Of a stretch of 35,922 bases of DNA, positions 25,426-33,684 are shown piece after piece. Source of the DNA: Anaerolineae bacterium (lineage in GTDB: Bacteria; Chloroflexota; Anaerolineae; Epilineales; Epilineaceae); contig JAJCYU010000306.1 of the NCBI GenBank assembly GCA_029262755.1, positions 1 through 35,922 of the forward strand. Direction: 5' to 3'. A program made the position numbers and the translations under genes. A model generated the notes under the pieces. That model searched no databases. It was given only the letters and a program-made list of their open reading frames with translations, and was not told the DNA's origin. The stretch's first letter is position 1. Every line of letters starts with the position of its first letter.

Positions 25426-26092
25426 CGGCCGCCAGCAAGTAGCCCGCGCCGCGGACCGTCTTGAGCGCGCACCGCCCGAAGGGGGCGTCGATCTTGCGGC
25501 GGAGTTGGCCGACGTAGACCTCGACGATGTTCGGGCCGCCCTCGTAGCGCCAGTCCCAGACGTGCTCGATGATGCGCGTCTTGCTCAGCACGACATCCGG
25601 ATGTCGCATCAAGTACTCGAGCAAGGCGTACTCACGCGGGGTCAGCTCGATGTCGGCCTCGCAGCGGCGCACGACGCGCCGCGCGGGGTCGAGCACGAGG
25701 TCGCCCGCGGCGAGCACCGCCGGCCGCTCGTGCACCGTGCGGCGTAGCAGCGCCCGAATGCGCGCCAAGAGCACGACGAAGGAGAAGGGCTTGGTCAGGT
25801 AGTCGTCGGCGCCGGTGTCAAGGCCCTCAGCCTCGTCATGCTCGCCGTCCTTGGCCGTGAGCATGAGGATCGGCATCCAGCGCTCCGCGGCGCGCAGATC
25901 GGCGCACACGAGGTAGCCGTTGCGTTTGGGCAGCATGATGTCGAGGATCACCAAGTCGTACTCGATCTCGGTGGCCAGCCACAGACCTTGCTCACCGTCT
26001 TCGGCCAGATCCACCGCGAAGCCCTCGGCCTCCAGCCCGCGCCGCAGATAGCCACCGAGGGTGACCTCGTCCTCGACCACCAAGATGCGCAC
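25415..26092 (-). CDS. OmpR/PhoB family response regulator
   Basis: 225 residues from the preferred start. The receiver domain (about 1-115) begins RILVVEDE, has the phospho-acceptor Asp in VILDIMLPKRNGY, the Thr in MLTAKD and the Lys in LTKPF. The C-terminal winged helix (about 125-222) contains ELTPREYALLEYLMRHPDVV and VEVYVGQLRRKID. The GTG at 26092 is preferred: GGAGG lies 9 nt upstream and the protein then begins at RILVVEDE as in the family. A GTG at 26098 and an ATG at 26131 are alternatives; the ATG overlaps a CACAAT that may be the -10 box. It partners with the kinase downstream. Confidence 0.9.
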   Translation of the reverse strand: MRILVVEDEVTLGGYLRRGLEAEGFAVDLAEDGEQGLWLATEIEYDLVILDIMLPKRNGYLVCADLRAAERWMPILMLTAKDGEHDEAEGLDTGADDYLTKPFSFVVLLARIRALLRRTVHERPAVLAAGDLVLDPARRVVRRCEADIELTPREYALLEYLMRHPDVVLSKTRIIEHVWDWRYEGGPNIVEVYVGQLRRKIDAPFGRCALKTVRGAGYLLAADGG

Positions 26093-26181
26093 GCTCACCG
26101 ACCTCCGCTTGGACTTGAGCTTCGTTTCCATTGTGGATTCCGCACGACCGTAGGGTCATGAAACCGATGGTCGTTCAGCAC

Positions 26182-26248
26182 TCCAACCTTCGTTCCGCCG
26201 TGGGTTGGACGGAAACCATCGTACACGGAAGAAGCCATCGTATACGGA
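26182..26248. promoter_or_regulatory. Repeat-rich region upstream of the response regulator gene
   Basis: An inverted repeat TCCAACC (26182-26188) / GGTTGGA (26203-26209) is followed by two direct copies of a 13-mer, CATCGTACACGGA (26217-26229) and CATCGTATACGGA (26236-26248), 19 bp apart start to start. Direct repeats near two helical turns are typical of OmpR-family binding sites, so autoregulation is possible. Confidence 0.4.
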
Positions 26249-26256
26249 GTCGGAGG

Positions 26257-26290
26257 ACGGGGAAGCCTCTTGAATTCGAGGCTTCCCCGT
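26257..26290 (-). terminator. Hairpin terminator downstream of the PepSY gene
   Basis: Perfect 13-bp stem ACGGGGAAGCCTC (26257-26269) / GAGGCTTCCCCGT (26278-26290), loop 8 nt. No U-tract follows on either strand. It separates the PepSY transcript from the two-component operon. Confidence 0.6.
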
Positions 26291-26380
26291 CTCAGGATTG
26301 AACGCGGGTCCCGCGTCGCACCTATCCCGATCTGACGATCGCGCGGGCGTCGAACCAGTCCGGTCCGTTCGCGAATTCCG

Positions 26381-26884
26381 TCAGTCGTCGTCCCGCTCTA
26401 CCTCGACCACCGCGCCGGTCTCGGCATCGACCTCGACCTCGTAGCCGCTGTCGAAGCTGATTTCGTAGAGCAGCCGGCCATTCTCGCGCTCCAACTCGAC
26501 CGAGCCGGCCACGCCGTCCACCTTCGCGCTTGCGATAGCGATGGCTTCCTCGGCGCTGATGGTGGCTTCGGACGCCAGGTGCGCGCCCTCTTCCTCATCG
26601 GCGCCGTCGTCGTCGCCGTCGTTCTCGTTTTCGTGTTCCACAGCGTCGTCGTCCTGCGTGGTGATCGCGACATCGGACACGTCGCCTGGTGCGGATGAGG
26701 CCGCGTCGGCGGGTCCGGCATTCACGTTCACGTTCTCGACGGCCGCGCTGCTGGTCGTCGTGCGATCGGCCGTTGTGCTATCGGCCGAGGCCGGATCGTT
26801 GCCGAAGGTGCCGCCGACCACCATGGCGGCCGCTATGAACGCAACGACGATCGTCGTTGCGGCAAGCACAGGCTTGATGCGCAT
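26381..26884 (-). CDS. Exported acidic PepSY-domain protein
   Basis: 167 residues. Signal or anchor segment about 6-26 (VLAATTIVVAFIAAAMVVGG). A disordered, very acidic stretch (about 75-105, DDDAVEHENENDGDDDGADE region) precedes a PepSY domain (about 110-165): ISAEEAIAIASAKVDG, LLYEISFDSGYEVEVDAETG, ending VEVERDDD. PepSY domains are found in secreted peptidase inhibitors and in proteins next to two-component systems. The start has AGGAG 6 nt upstream. It is transcribed in the same direction as the response regulator and kinase but is separated from them by a hairpin and 289 bp. A role as a signal or metal buffer for the kinase is only suggested by position. The gap 26885-27162 upstream holds no other recognisable gene. 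Confidence 0.87.
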   Translation of the reverse strand: MRIKPVLAATTIVVAFIAAAMVVGGTFGNDPASADSTTADRTTTSSAAVENVNVNAGPADAASSAPGDVSDVAITTQDDDAVEHENENDGDDDGADEEEGAHLASEATISAEEAIAIASAKVDGVAGSVELERENGRLLYEISFDSGYEVEVDAETGAVVEVERDDD

Positions 26885-27149
26885 GCGGAGCTCCTATTGC
26901 TGGGTTCCGTAAACGGAAGGGGGGCGGACGGTGCTCAGGATGCCCGATGCCTGCTGAGGCGTTGCTGAAGACGGGTGCGGCCAGGATTACGTGCACAGGT
27001 CGAGCTCGCACATTGCTTCTTTCGGCGAGCGGGTGTTGTTCGATCGCGTCGACGTGCTTGGGTTCGGTCCAGCGGCATTTCCGACCAGCGGCGATTCCGA
27101 CCAGCGGGGTTTCCGACATCTAGGACGCCGTGCGGCCGCGTGACCGTGT

Positions 27150-27155
27150 TACCAT
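27150..27155 (+). promoter_or_regulatory. -10 box placing a leaderless start at 27163
   Basis: TACCAT, preceded by TGT (extended -10), is followed by GGCCGTC and the ATG at 27163. The layout is nearly the same as at 9805-9818 (TAGAAT, GGCCGGC, ATG). No Shine-Dalgarno is present. Confidence 0.42.
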
Positions 27156-27162
27156 GGCCGTC

Positions 27163-29334
27163 ATGCACGGCGCTCGATTCCGGGCGCGGTCCGCCCCGGC
27201 CGCGCCTTCCCGCTACCGTCACGTCCTGGCAACCTACCTGCCGCCCTTGCGTGGCAGGCTGGCGTTGCTCGGGCTGTTGATGCTCGTCGACATCTCGCTC
27301 GATTTGATCGGGCCCCGCATCCAGAAGGCCTTCATCGATGGCGCGCTGGAGAGCCGGCCGATGGCCGACCTGCTGCGCCTCGCCGCCGCATACCTCGCGC
27401 TCGCCTTCGTGCTGCAAGGGCTCTTCGTCGCCTCGACGTGGGTGGCCGCCGACATCGCACAGCGGGCCACGAACCACCTGCGTGAGGATCTGCTGGCCCA
27501 CGTGCTGCGCCTCGACCTACGCTTCCACGACCGTCGTACGCCGGGCGAGCTGATCGAGCGCATCGACGGCGACGTTTCGACGCTGGCCAATTTCTTGTCG
27601 CGCTTCGTGCTCGAGCTCTTGGGCAGCGTGCTGCTGCTGGGCGGCGTGCTCGTGCTGTTGTACCGCATCGATCCGCGGGTTGGGCTGATCTTGTCGGCCT
27701 TCGCGCTCGTATCCTTCGTGGCGATGCGCCGCATGACCGCCGGCGCCGCGGCGCGTTGGGAGGCATCGCGCGAAGCCAACGCGCAGCTCTTCGGCTTCCT
27801 CGAGGAGCGCATCGCGGCCACGGAGGACATCCGTGCAAGCGGCGCGGCCGAACACACGATGCGCGGCTTGTTCACGCACGCGCGCGTAACGTGGAAGACG
27901 CGTCTGCGCGCCGCCCTCTTCGGCTCGATCACGGGCAGCACGTCCATCTTCCTGATGGCCGTCGGCTCCGCGCTGGCGCTTGCGCTCGGCATCTGGCTCT
28001 ACTTGAACGACGAGATCACCCTCGGCACCGTCTTCTTGATCTTCAGCTACGGCCAGTTGATCCGCGGCCCCATCGACGGCATCGCCCGGCAGATGGAGGA
28101 CATGCAGCGCGCGGGCGCAGGCATCACCCGCATCGGCGCGCTGCTCGCGGAACCCGCGGTCGAGGCGGTGGCGGGAGCGGAAGGCGACGGGGGCGGGGGC
28201 GGCGACGACGACGGGGGAGGCGACGGCGACGGGGGAGGCGAACGAGTCGCAGTTACGCAACATGGCCGTCGCGACCACGGCGACCGGACGTCGCGCGGGG
28301 CGGTCGCGGGGTCGGCGCCGGATCGCGCGCCGGCCGATGCGCTGCCCGAGGGGCCGCTCGCGGTGTCCCTCGTCGACGTCGGCTTCGGATATGACCCCGA
28401 GCAGCCCGTGCTCTCCAACGTGACGATCGACCTGCCCGCCGGGTCATCGCTCGGGCTGCTCGGCCGCACGGGCAGCGGCAAGTCGACCATCGCCCGACTG
28501 CTGTTGCGGCTCTACGACCCCGATGCGGGTACGATCCACGTCGGCGCTCGGAACCTGCGCGGGCTTGCGCACAGCGCCTTGCGTTCGCGCGTCGCGATGG
28601 TCACCCAAGACGTCCAGCTCTTCGAGACCAGCCTGCGCGACAACCTGACCCTGTTTAACGACCGGATCGCGGACGAGCGCCTCGCCGCCGCTCTCGACGC
28701 GCTCGGCTTGTCCGACTGGCTCGCGGGACTGCCCGCCGGCCTCGACACGCGCCTGCAATCGGACGGCGGCGGACTGTCCGCCGGCGAAGCACAGCTCGTC
28801 GCGTTGGGCCGGGTCATGCTGCGCGATCCCGGCCTCGTCTTGCTGGACGAAGCCTCGTCCCGCCTCGACCCGGTGACCGAGCGCCGCATCGAGCGCGCCC
28901 TCGCGCGCCTGACCGCCGGCCGCACGGTGATCGTGATCGCCCACCGCCTCGCCACGGTGCGCCGCGTCGACCACGTCGCCATTCTCGCGTCCGGCCGTGT
29001 CGTCGAACAGGGTGGGCGCGCGGATTTGGAAGCCGATCCAACGTCGCGCTTCGCCGCGCTGCTGGCCACGGGCCTCGAGGATGTCGAGGCCGCGGTGGAG
29101 GTTGGGCTGGATGGTGGGGTGGATGGTGGTGGGACCGACGGTGAGGGTGAGTCGCGGACGACGGGCGAAGAACGCGATTCGGACGTGGAACCGGGCTCGA
29201 GCGAGGCGGACGCGACCGGCAGGACGACGGGGTCGCGTGGGTCACGGGGGTCGCCTGGGTCGCGAGAACCGAACGCGTCCGGCGATTCGGACGAGCGTCC
29301 GAGTTCGGAACCGAACGTGGATCGCGAACGATGA
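27163..29334 (+). CDS. ABC exporter half-transporter A (membrane domain plus ATPase)
   Basis: 723 residues. Six membrane segments (about 25-310) of the type I exporter fold are followed by a Gly/Asp linker (about 340-360), then the ATPase. Walker A is GRTGSGKST (434-442), the signature is altered to LSAGE (538-542), Walker B ends in LLDEA with catalytic E563, and the H-loop is IAHRLA. After the ATPase comes an unusually long, hydrophilic tail of about 90 residues rich in Gly, Ser, Glu and Arg. Its partner is the next gene, overlapping by 4 bp (ATGA). Substrate unknown; exporters of this kind move lipids, peptides or drugs outwards. Starts at 27130 (GTG) and 27154 (ATG) are alternatives; 27163 fits a leaderless transcript. 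Confidence 0.88.
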   Translation: MHGARFRARSAPAAPSRYRHVLATYLPPLRGRLALLGLLMLVDISLDLIGPRIQKAFIDGALESRPMADLLRLAAAYLALAFVLQGLFVASTWVAADIAQRATNHLREDLLAHVLRLDLRFHDRRTPGELIERIDGDVSTLANFLSRFVLELLGSVLLLGGVLVLLYRIDPRVGLILSAFALVSFVAMRRMTAGAAARWEASREANAQLFGFLEERIAATEDIRASGAAEHTMRGLFTHARVTWKTRLRAALFGSITGSTSIFLMAVGSALALALGIWLYLNDEITLGTVFLIFSYGQLIRGPIDGIARQMEDMQRAGAGITRIGALLAEPAVEAVAGAEGDGGGGGDDDGGGDGDGGGERVAVTQHGRRDHGDRTSRGAVAGSAPDRAPADALPEGPLAVSLVDVGFGYDPEQPVLSNVTIDLPAGSSLGLLGRTGSGKSTIARLLLRLYDPDAGTIHVGARNLRGLAHSALRSRVAMVTQDVQLFETSLRDNLTLFNDRIADERLAAALDALGLSDWLAGLPAGLDTRLQSDGGGLSAGEAQLVALGRVMLRDPGLVLLDEASSRLDPVTERRIERALARLTAGRTVIVIAHRLATVRRVDHVAILASGRVVEQGGRADLEADPTSRFAALLATGLEDVEAAVEVGLDGGVDGGGTDGEGESRTTGEERDSDVEPGSSEADATGRTTGSRGSRGSPGSREPNASGDSDERPSSEPNVDRER

Positions 29335-31241
29335 GCGCGCAGAATTCTGAGCAGCCGCCGACGCCGCAGCCATCGTCACCGCCAGCGTCGCCGCAAGCGT
29401 CGCCGCCACGGTCGCCTTCCACCGCGACGGATTCGCCCACACCTCCGGCAAGTCCGCCTTCCGCGCCCACGAAGATGTGGCCGATTCTGTGGCGCCTCGC
29501 ACGCTATCGGCCCCTCCTCTATCTCACCAGCGGGATGCTGGCGAGCGTGATGTTCTACCTCTTTCCGCTGTTGCCGGGTCTGGTCGTGCGTCGGATCTTC
29601 GATGCGCTCAGCGACGGTGCGACGATGGCCGATGCGCCGTGGGCGCTTGTCGCGCTGCTGGTCGGCATCGCGGTGGCGCGGGTGAACTCGATCTTTGCGG
29701 CCACGGCGGCCGAGAGCAGCATGCAGGAGCTGATCGGCACGTTGCTGCGCGCCAACGTGCTGGAATCGATCCTTGCGCGGCCGGCCGCTCGGGCGTTGCC
29801 CGGAACCAGCGGCGAGGCCATCAGCCGGCTGCGCACGGACGTAAACGCGATTCCCGGCTTCTTGACGTGGACGCTCGACCCCGTCGGCCAGGGCGTCGCC
29901 GTGATCGCGGCGGTCGCCGTCTTGTGGCGCGTGGAGCCGGCGTACACGGCCTTCGTCGTGCTGCCGCTGGTGGCGGTCATCGTGGTCGTGAACGCGGCCG
30001 CGCAGCGCATCCGGGGCACGCGCAGGGTGGCGCGCGAGGCCGAGGGCAGCGTCACGGGCTTGATCGGCGAGGTCGTCGGCGCGGTGCTGGCCATCAAGGT
30101 GGCGGCGGCCGAGGACAGGGTGATCGCCCGCTTCCGCCGGCTGAACGCAGCACGCCGCAACGCCGTGCTGCGCGATACGTTGCTCTCGACGCTCCTACGC
30201 TCCTTCTCGTACAACGCCTCCAACATCGGCGTCGGCGCGCTGCTGCTCTTGGCCGCAGGGTCCATGCGCGACGGCGACTTCAGCGTGGGCGATTTCACCT
30301 TGTTCGTCTCCTACCTCGGTTGGCTGGCCACCGTGACGAGCATGTTCGGCAACTACCTGACGTCGTGGCGCCAGACCTCCGTCTCCGCGGAGCGCGTCGC
30401 AGGCCTCGCGCCCGACGAGCCGCCGGCGGCCATCGCGCGTCATCGTCCGGTCTACCTGTGGGGCGCGGAGGCGCCGGCGCCGGCCGCGACGGTGCGCGGA
30501 TCGGAGGATCGCCTCGAACGGCTGGAGGCAGTCGGCCTTTGCTACGCGCATCCGGACACGGGCCGCGGCATCACCGGCATCGACCTGGTCCTGGAACGGG
30601 GCAGCTTCACGGTGATCACCGGCGAGATCGGGTCGGGCAAGTCGACGCTGCTGCGCGTGCTCCTCGGCCTGTTGCCGGCCGACGCGGGCACGGTGCGCTG
30701 GAACGGCGAGTTGGTGGAGGACACGGCCACGTTCCTGGTGCCGCCACGCTGCGCGTACACCCCGCAAGCGCCGCGCCTCTTCAGCGCTTCGCTGCGCGAG
30801 AACATCCTGCTCGGCCTGCCCCTCGACGACGACGCGCTGCACCAGGCCGTCCACGACGCCGTGCTCACCGAGGACGTCGCCGCGCTCCCGGACGGCCTCG
30901 CGACGCGCGTCGGACCGCGCGGCACGCGCCTCTCCGGCGGGCAGCGACAGCGCGCGGCTGCCGCGCGCATGCTCGTGCGGCGGCCCGAGCTCCTCGTCTT
31001 CGACGACCTCTCCAGCGCGCTGGACGTCGAGACCGAGGCGCGGCTGTGGGAACGCGTCCTGGCGCGCGACGGCGCGACGATCCTCGCCGTCGCGCACCGC
31101 CGCGACGCGCTGCGGCGCGCCGACCAGGTCATCGTGCTCGCGGAAGGCCGCGTGGCCGCCGCGGGTACGCTGGACGCGCTGCTCGAGGAATCCAGCGCCA
31201 TGCGCGCGTTGTGGGACGCTCCTCAGCAAGACCTCAGTTGA
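29331..31241 (+). CDS. ABC exporter half-transporter B, degenerate ATP site
   Basis: 636 residues. A Pro/Ser/Thr-rich N-terminal extension of about 46 residues precedes the membrane domain (about 60-350, six segments). In the ATPase, Walker A is GEIGSGKST (431-439), the signature is a canonical LSGGQ (534-538), and Walker B reads VFDDLSS, so the catalytic Glu is Asp (D559). The H-loop VAHRRD is intact. In heterodimeric exporters such as TM287/288 one ATP site is degenerate through exactly this Glu-to-Asp change, combined with an altered signature in the partner; here the partner has LSAGE. The start overlaps the stop of the upstream gene, so the two are coupled. Confidence 0.9.
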   Translation: MSAQNSEQPPTPQPSSPPASPQASPPRSPSTATDSPTPPASPPSAPTKMWPILWRLARYRPLLYLTSGMLASVMFYLFPLLPGLVVRRIFDALSDGATMADAPWALVALLVGIAVARVNSIFAATAAESSMQELIGTLLRANVLESILARPAARALPGTSGEAISRLRTDVNAIPGFLTWTLDPVGQGVAVIAAVAVLWRVEPAYTAFVVLPLVAVIVVVNAAAQRIRGTRRVAREAEGSVTGLIGEVVGAVLAIKVAAAEDRVIARFRRLNAARRNAVLRDTLLSTLLRSFSYNASNIGVGALLLLAAGSMRDGDFSVGDFTLFVSYLGWLATVTSMFGNYLTSWRQTSVSAERVAGLAPDEPPAAIARHRPVYLWGAEAPAPAATVRGSEDRLERLEAVGLCYAHPDTGRGITGIDLVLERGSFTVITGEIGSGKSTLLRVLLGLLPADAGTVRWNGELVEDTATFLVPPRCAYTPQAPRLFSASLRENILLGLPLDDDALHQAVHDAVLTEDVAALPDGLATRVGPRGTRLSGGQRQRAAAARMLVRRPELLVFDDLSSALDVETEARLWERVLARDGATILAVAHRRDALRRADQVIVLAEGRVAAAGTLDALLEESSAMRALWDAPQQDLS

Positions 31242-31256
31242 AGCCCCGTAGGCTGA

Positions 31257-31279
31257 CAGGGTGTGATCCGCACACCCTG
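31257..31279 (+). terminator. Hairpin between the ABC operon and the lipoprotein gene
   Basis: Perfect 9-bp stem CAGGGTGTG (31257-31265) / CACACCCTG (31271-31279), loop 5 nt. It ends 14 nt before the lipoprotein ATG and just upstream of its GAGGAG. No U-tract. It may be a weak terminator or a stabilising 5' structure of the lipoprotein mRNA. Confidence 0.45.
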
Positions 31280-31293
31280 CTGAGGAGCCTGCC

Positions 31294-32874
31294 ATGTATG
31301 CCACTTTGCGCCGGACGAGAGCGTGGTTGCCTGCCGCGGCGATGACGTTGATCCTGCTGCCCGCCGCGTGCTCGGACACCGATGGGTCGCGCGAAAGTCC
31401 GAGTCCGGACGAAGCGCAGCGCGAGAACGCCGTCGTCGTCGATGGCGTGGATTCCACGGTCGGCGCGGGGGACGGCGCCGGGTCGGCCGGGACCGGCGCG
31501 CGGGACGACGCGTGGGGCGTCACCCGCTTCTACATCGAGCTCACGGAGGACGACATCGAGGTGCAGTCCTTCGTCGACGGTGCCCGGTGGCAGGGGCTGG
31601 AGATTGCGAGTCCCGCCGGCTACACGATCTACGCCACGGAAGCGGACTCGTATCTGGGCGCCCAGGGTCTGAGCGAGTTGCAGATCGACGGTTGGCCGAG
31701 CCACTTCCCCGTAGTCGGCGATCCAGCGCACCTAGAGATCGAATCGGTCGATGAATACCTTGCTCTGTTTCCGGCGGGCACCTACTACTTTCACGGCCGG
31801 CGCGTCGCGGGCGGCACGCTCTCCGGCGAGGCCCGCTTCACGCACGACCTTCCGGGCTTGCCCGAGATCCTCTCGCCGCCCGATGAGGACGAGCTCGCGG
31901 TGCTTGACCCCGAAGACGCCGTCATCCGCTGGGAGCCGGTCACCGAGACCTTTGACGGCAAGGAGCCCATCGAGATCGTCGAGTACGAGGTCATCGTCGA
32001 GCAGGTGGAGCCATTCCGGAAGCTGAGCATCCACGTACCGGGCGACCGTACGAGCCTGCGCGTGCCGCGCGCCTTCCTCGAGCAAGACGCGGTCTACGAC
32101 GTCGAGCTCGTGGCCATCGAAGCGAGCGACAACCAGACGATCGCGGCTTCCGCGTTCCGGACTTCGGCCGACGTGGAAGCGCCCGAAGAGACCGATCCGC
32201 TACCCGGCGCGCTGAAAGCCGCCGCGTTCTATGTCGAGCTCAGCGAGGACGACATCGAGATCCAGACCTTCACCGATGGCTCCCGATGGGACCTGCTCGA
32301 GATCGAAGGCCCCTCCGGCGACTTGGTCCTGCGCACGGAGGCTAGCTCCTTCATGGCGGACCAGGGTCTTAGCGAGCTGACGGTCGACGGCTGGCCTAGC
32401 CACTTCCCCATCGAGGGCGATCCCGAGCACCTCGAGATTCCCTCGATCGACACCTTTCTCTCGGCGTTCACCGAGGGCACGTATCGCTTCCGTGCCGTCA
32501 CCGTGGACGGCGAGGAGCTGACGGGCGCCGCAACGTTCACGCACGATCTGCCCGCCCTGCCGGTGATCACCGCACCCACGGTAGGCGACGAACCCGACGT
32601 GCTGGACCGGGACGATGTGACGATCACGTGGCAGCCGGTCACGCGCTCCTTCGACGGCGAAGACGCCGTCGAGATCGTCACCTACGAGGTAGTCGTCGAG
32701 CAGGTGGAGCCCTTCCGCAAGCTGAGCATCCATCTACCCGCGTCCGCCACAAGCGTCCGCGTGCCGGTAGCGTTCCTCGAGGCCGGACGCGAATACGAGG
32801 TCGAGGTCATGGCCATCGAGCGCAGCGGTAATCAGACATTTGCGGTCACGGAGTTCGCGACGGCGGAGCGGTAG
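31294..32874 (+). CDS. Lipoprotein with an internally duplicated 233-residue module
   Basis: 526 residues. Signal peptide ends in a lipobox-like LLPAAC with C26. A linker rich in acidic residues and Gly (27-75) is followed by two copies of one module with a period of 699 bp: copy 1 from residue 79 (FYIELTEDDIEVQSFVDG) and copy 2 from residue 312 (FYVELSEDDIEIQTFTDG). Each copy then shows GLSEL..DGWPSHFP, FTHDLP, a fibronectin-III-like part (VIRWEPVTETFDG / VTITWQPVTRSFDG) and YEV.VEQVEPFRKLSIH. No known function is recognised; a binding or structural role at the membrane is likely. The start has GAGGAG 6 nt upstream. It follows the ABC exporter by 52 bp and may serve with it, but a hairpin stands between. 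Confidence 0.85.
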   Translation: MYATLRRTRAWLPAAAMTLILLPAACSDTDGSRESPSPDEAQRENAVVVDGVDSTVGAGDGAGSAGTGARDDAWGVTRFYIELTEDDIEVQSFVDGARWQGLEIASPAGYTIYATEADSYLGAQGLSELQIDGWPSHFPVVGDPAHLEIESVDEYLALFPAGTYYFHGRRVAGGTLSGEARFTHDLPGLPEILSPPDEDELAVLDPEDAVIRWEPVTETFDGKEPIEIVEYEVIVEQVEPFRKLSIHVPGDRTSLRVPRAFLEQDAVYDVELVAIEASDNQTIAASAFRTSADVEAPEETDPLPGALKAAAFYVELSEDDIEIQTFTDGSRWDLLEIEGPSGDLVLRTEASSFMADQGLSELTVDGWPSHFPIEGDPEHLEIPSIDTFLSAFTEGTYRFRAVTVDGEELTGAATFTHDLPALPVITAPTVGDEPDVLDRDDVTITWQPVTRSFDGEDAVEIVTYEVVVEQVEPFRKLSIHLPASATSVRVPVAFLEAGREYEVEVMAIERSGNQTFAVTEFATAER

Positions 32875-33042
32875 ACGGGAACCAAGGGCTTCTGCGGTCG
32901 TGATCGTAATCGAACTCGCTCGCGGACGGATTCCAACTGCCGTGTAACAGGTCGCGGTGGCGACAGACCACAGCGGAGCGCCGTTGCGTCGAGTCGCGCG
33001 GTTGATACTTGCCCCGTCTCCGCACCCTGTCAGGAGCCCACC

Positions 33043-33588
33043 ATGCCCGCCCAATGTGTCGAAAGCGACGTCGAGATCGCTGCCCCACGCGAAGCCGTAT
33101 ATGCCTATCTGGCCGACTTTCCGCGCCACATGGAGTGGAACGAGCAGCCGCAGCGGATGACCCCGCTCAACGAGGGGCCTGCCCGCGTCGGCAGCCGCTA
33201 CAGCACGCTTGAGAGCATGCCGAGCAACATGCCGCTCAAGCAGCGCCTGATGTTCAAAGTGGCCATGCCGATCATGAAGATGGTGCACGGGATGTCGGAC
33301 GAGACGATCGCCGAGATCACGGAACTCGACGAGGGGAAGCGGGTCGCATGGGCCGCGCACCTGCCCAGCAAGCGCTCCGGGGACATGATGCGCATGCGCT
33401 GGGCGCTCGATCTTGAGGACGCGGGGGACGGGACCCGCGTGTGCCAGCAATGCGAGGTCGATCCGCCCGAAGGCAGCCCGTTCGCCAAGATGATCAATGA
33501 GGAGTTTGCTGCCGAGATTCGGCACGGCATCGATGGCAATCTAGCCAAGCTGAAGACGATTCTTGAGAACGCGGTGGCGTTCGCCTAG
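33043..33588 (+). CDS. SRPBCC (START-like) family protein
   Basis: 181 residues. ESDVEIAAPREAVYAYLADF and HMEWNEQ at the N-terminus, then ITELDEGKRVAWAAHLP, MRWALDLEDAGDGTRVCQQC and a C-terminal helix (IRHGIDGNLAKLKTILENAV) match the polyketide cyclase/dehydrase group of START-like proteins. A Met-rich middle (SNMPLKQRLMFKVAMPIMKM) could line the ligand pocket. Cytoplasmic. The start has CAGGAG 6 nt upstream. It lies 96 bp before the rhodanese selenoprotein gene in the same direction. It is not closely similar to the SRPBCC protein at 23354-23890. Confidence 0.85.
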   Translation: MPAQCVESDVEIAAPREAVYAYLADFPRHMEWNEQPQRMTPLNEGPARVGSRYSTLESMPSNMPLKQRLMFKVAMPIMKMVHGMSDETIAEITELDEGKRVAWAAHLPSKRSGDMMRMRWALDLEDAGDGTRVCQQCEVDPPEGSPFAKMINEEFAAEIRHGIDGNLAKLKTILENAVAFA

Positions 33589-33621
33589 CGTCCAGGAAGG
33601 CTGAGTGAATCGGGGCCGGGG

Positions 33622-33649
33622 TGGACTCCGCGCCCAAACGTCCTACCCT
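33622..33649 (+). promoter_or_regulatory. Possible promoter of the rhodanese gene
   Basis: TGGACT (33622-33627), a 16-nt spacer and TACCCT (33644-33649). The leader would be about 28 nt and would include the CAGGAG site. The TACCCTTGG block recurs upstream of the CotH gene at 5287. Confidence 0.3.
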
Positions 33650-33684
33650 TGGGTGAGATATCCCTTCGCGAGCAGGAGCGCGCC

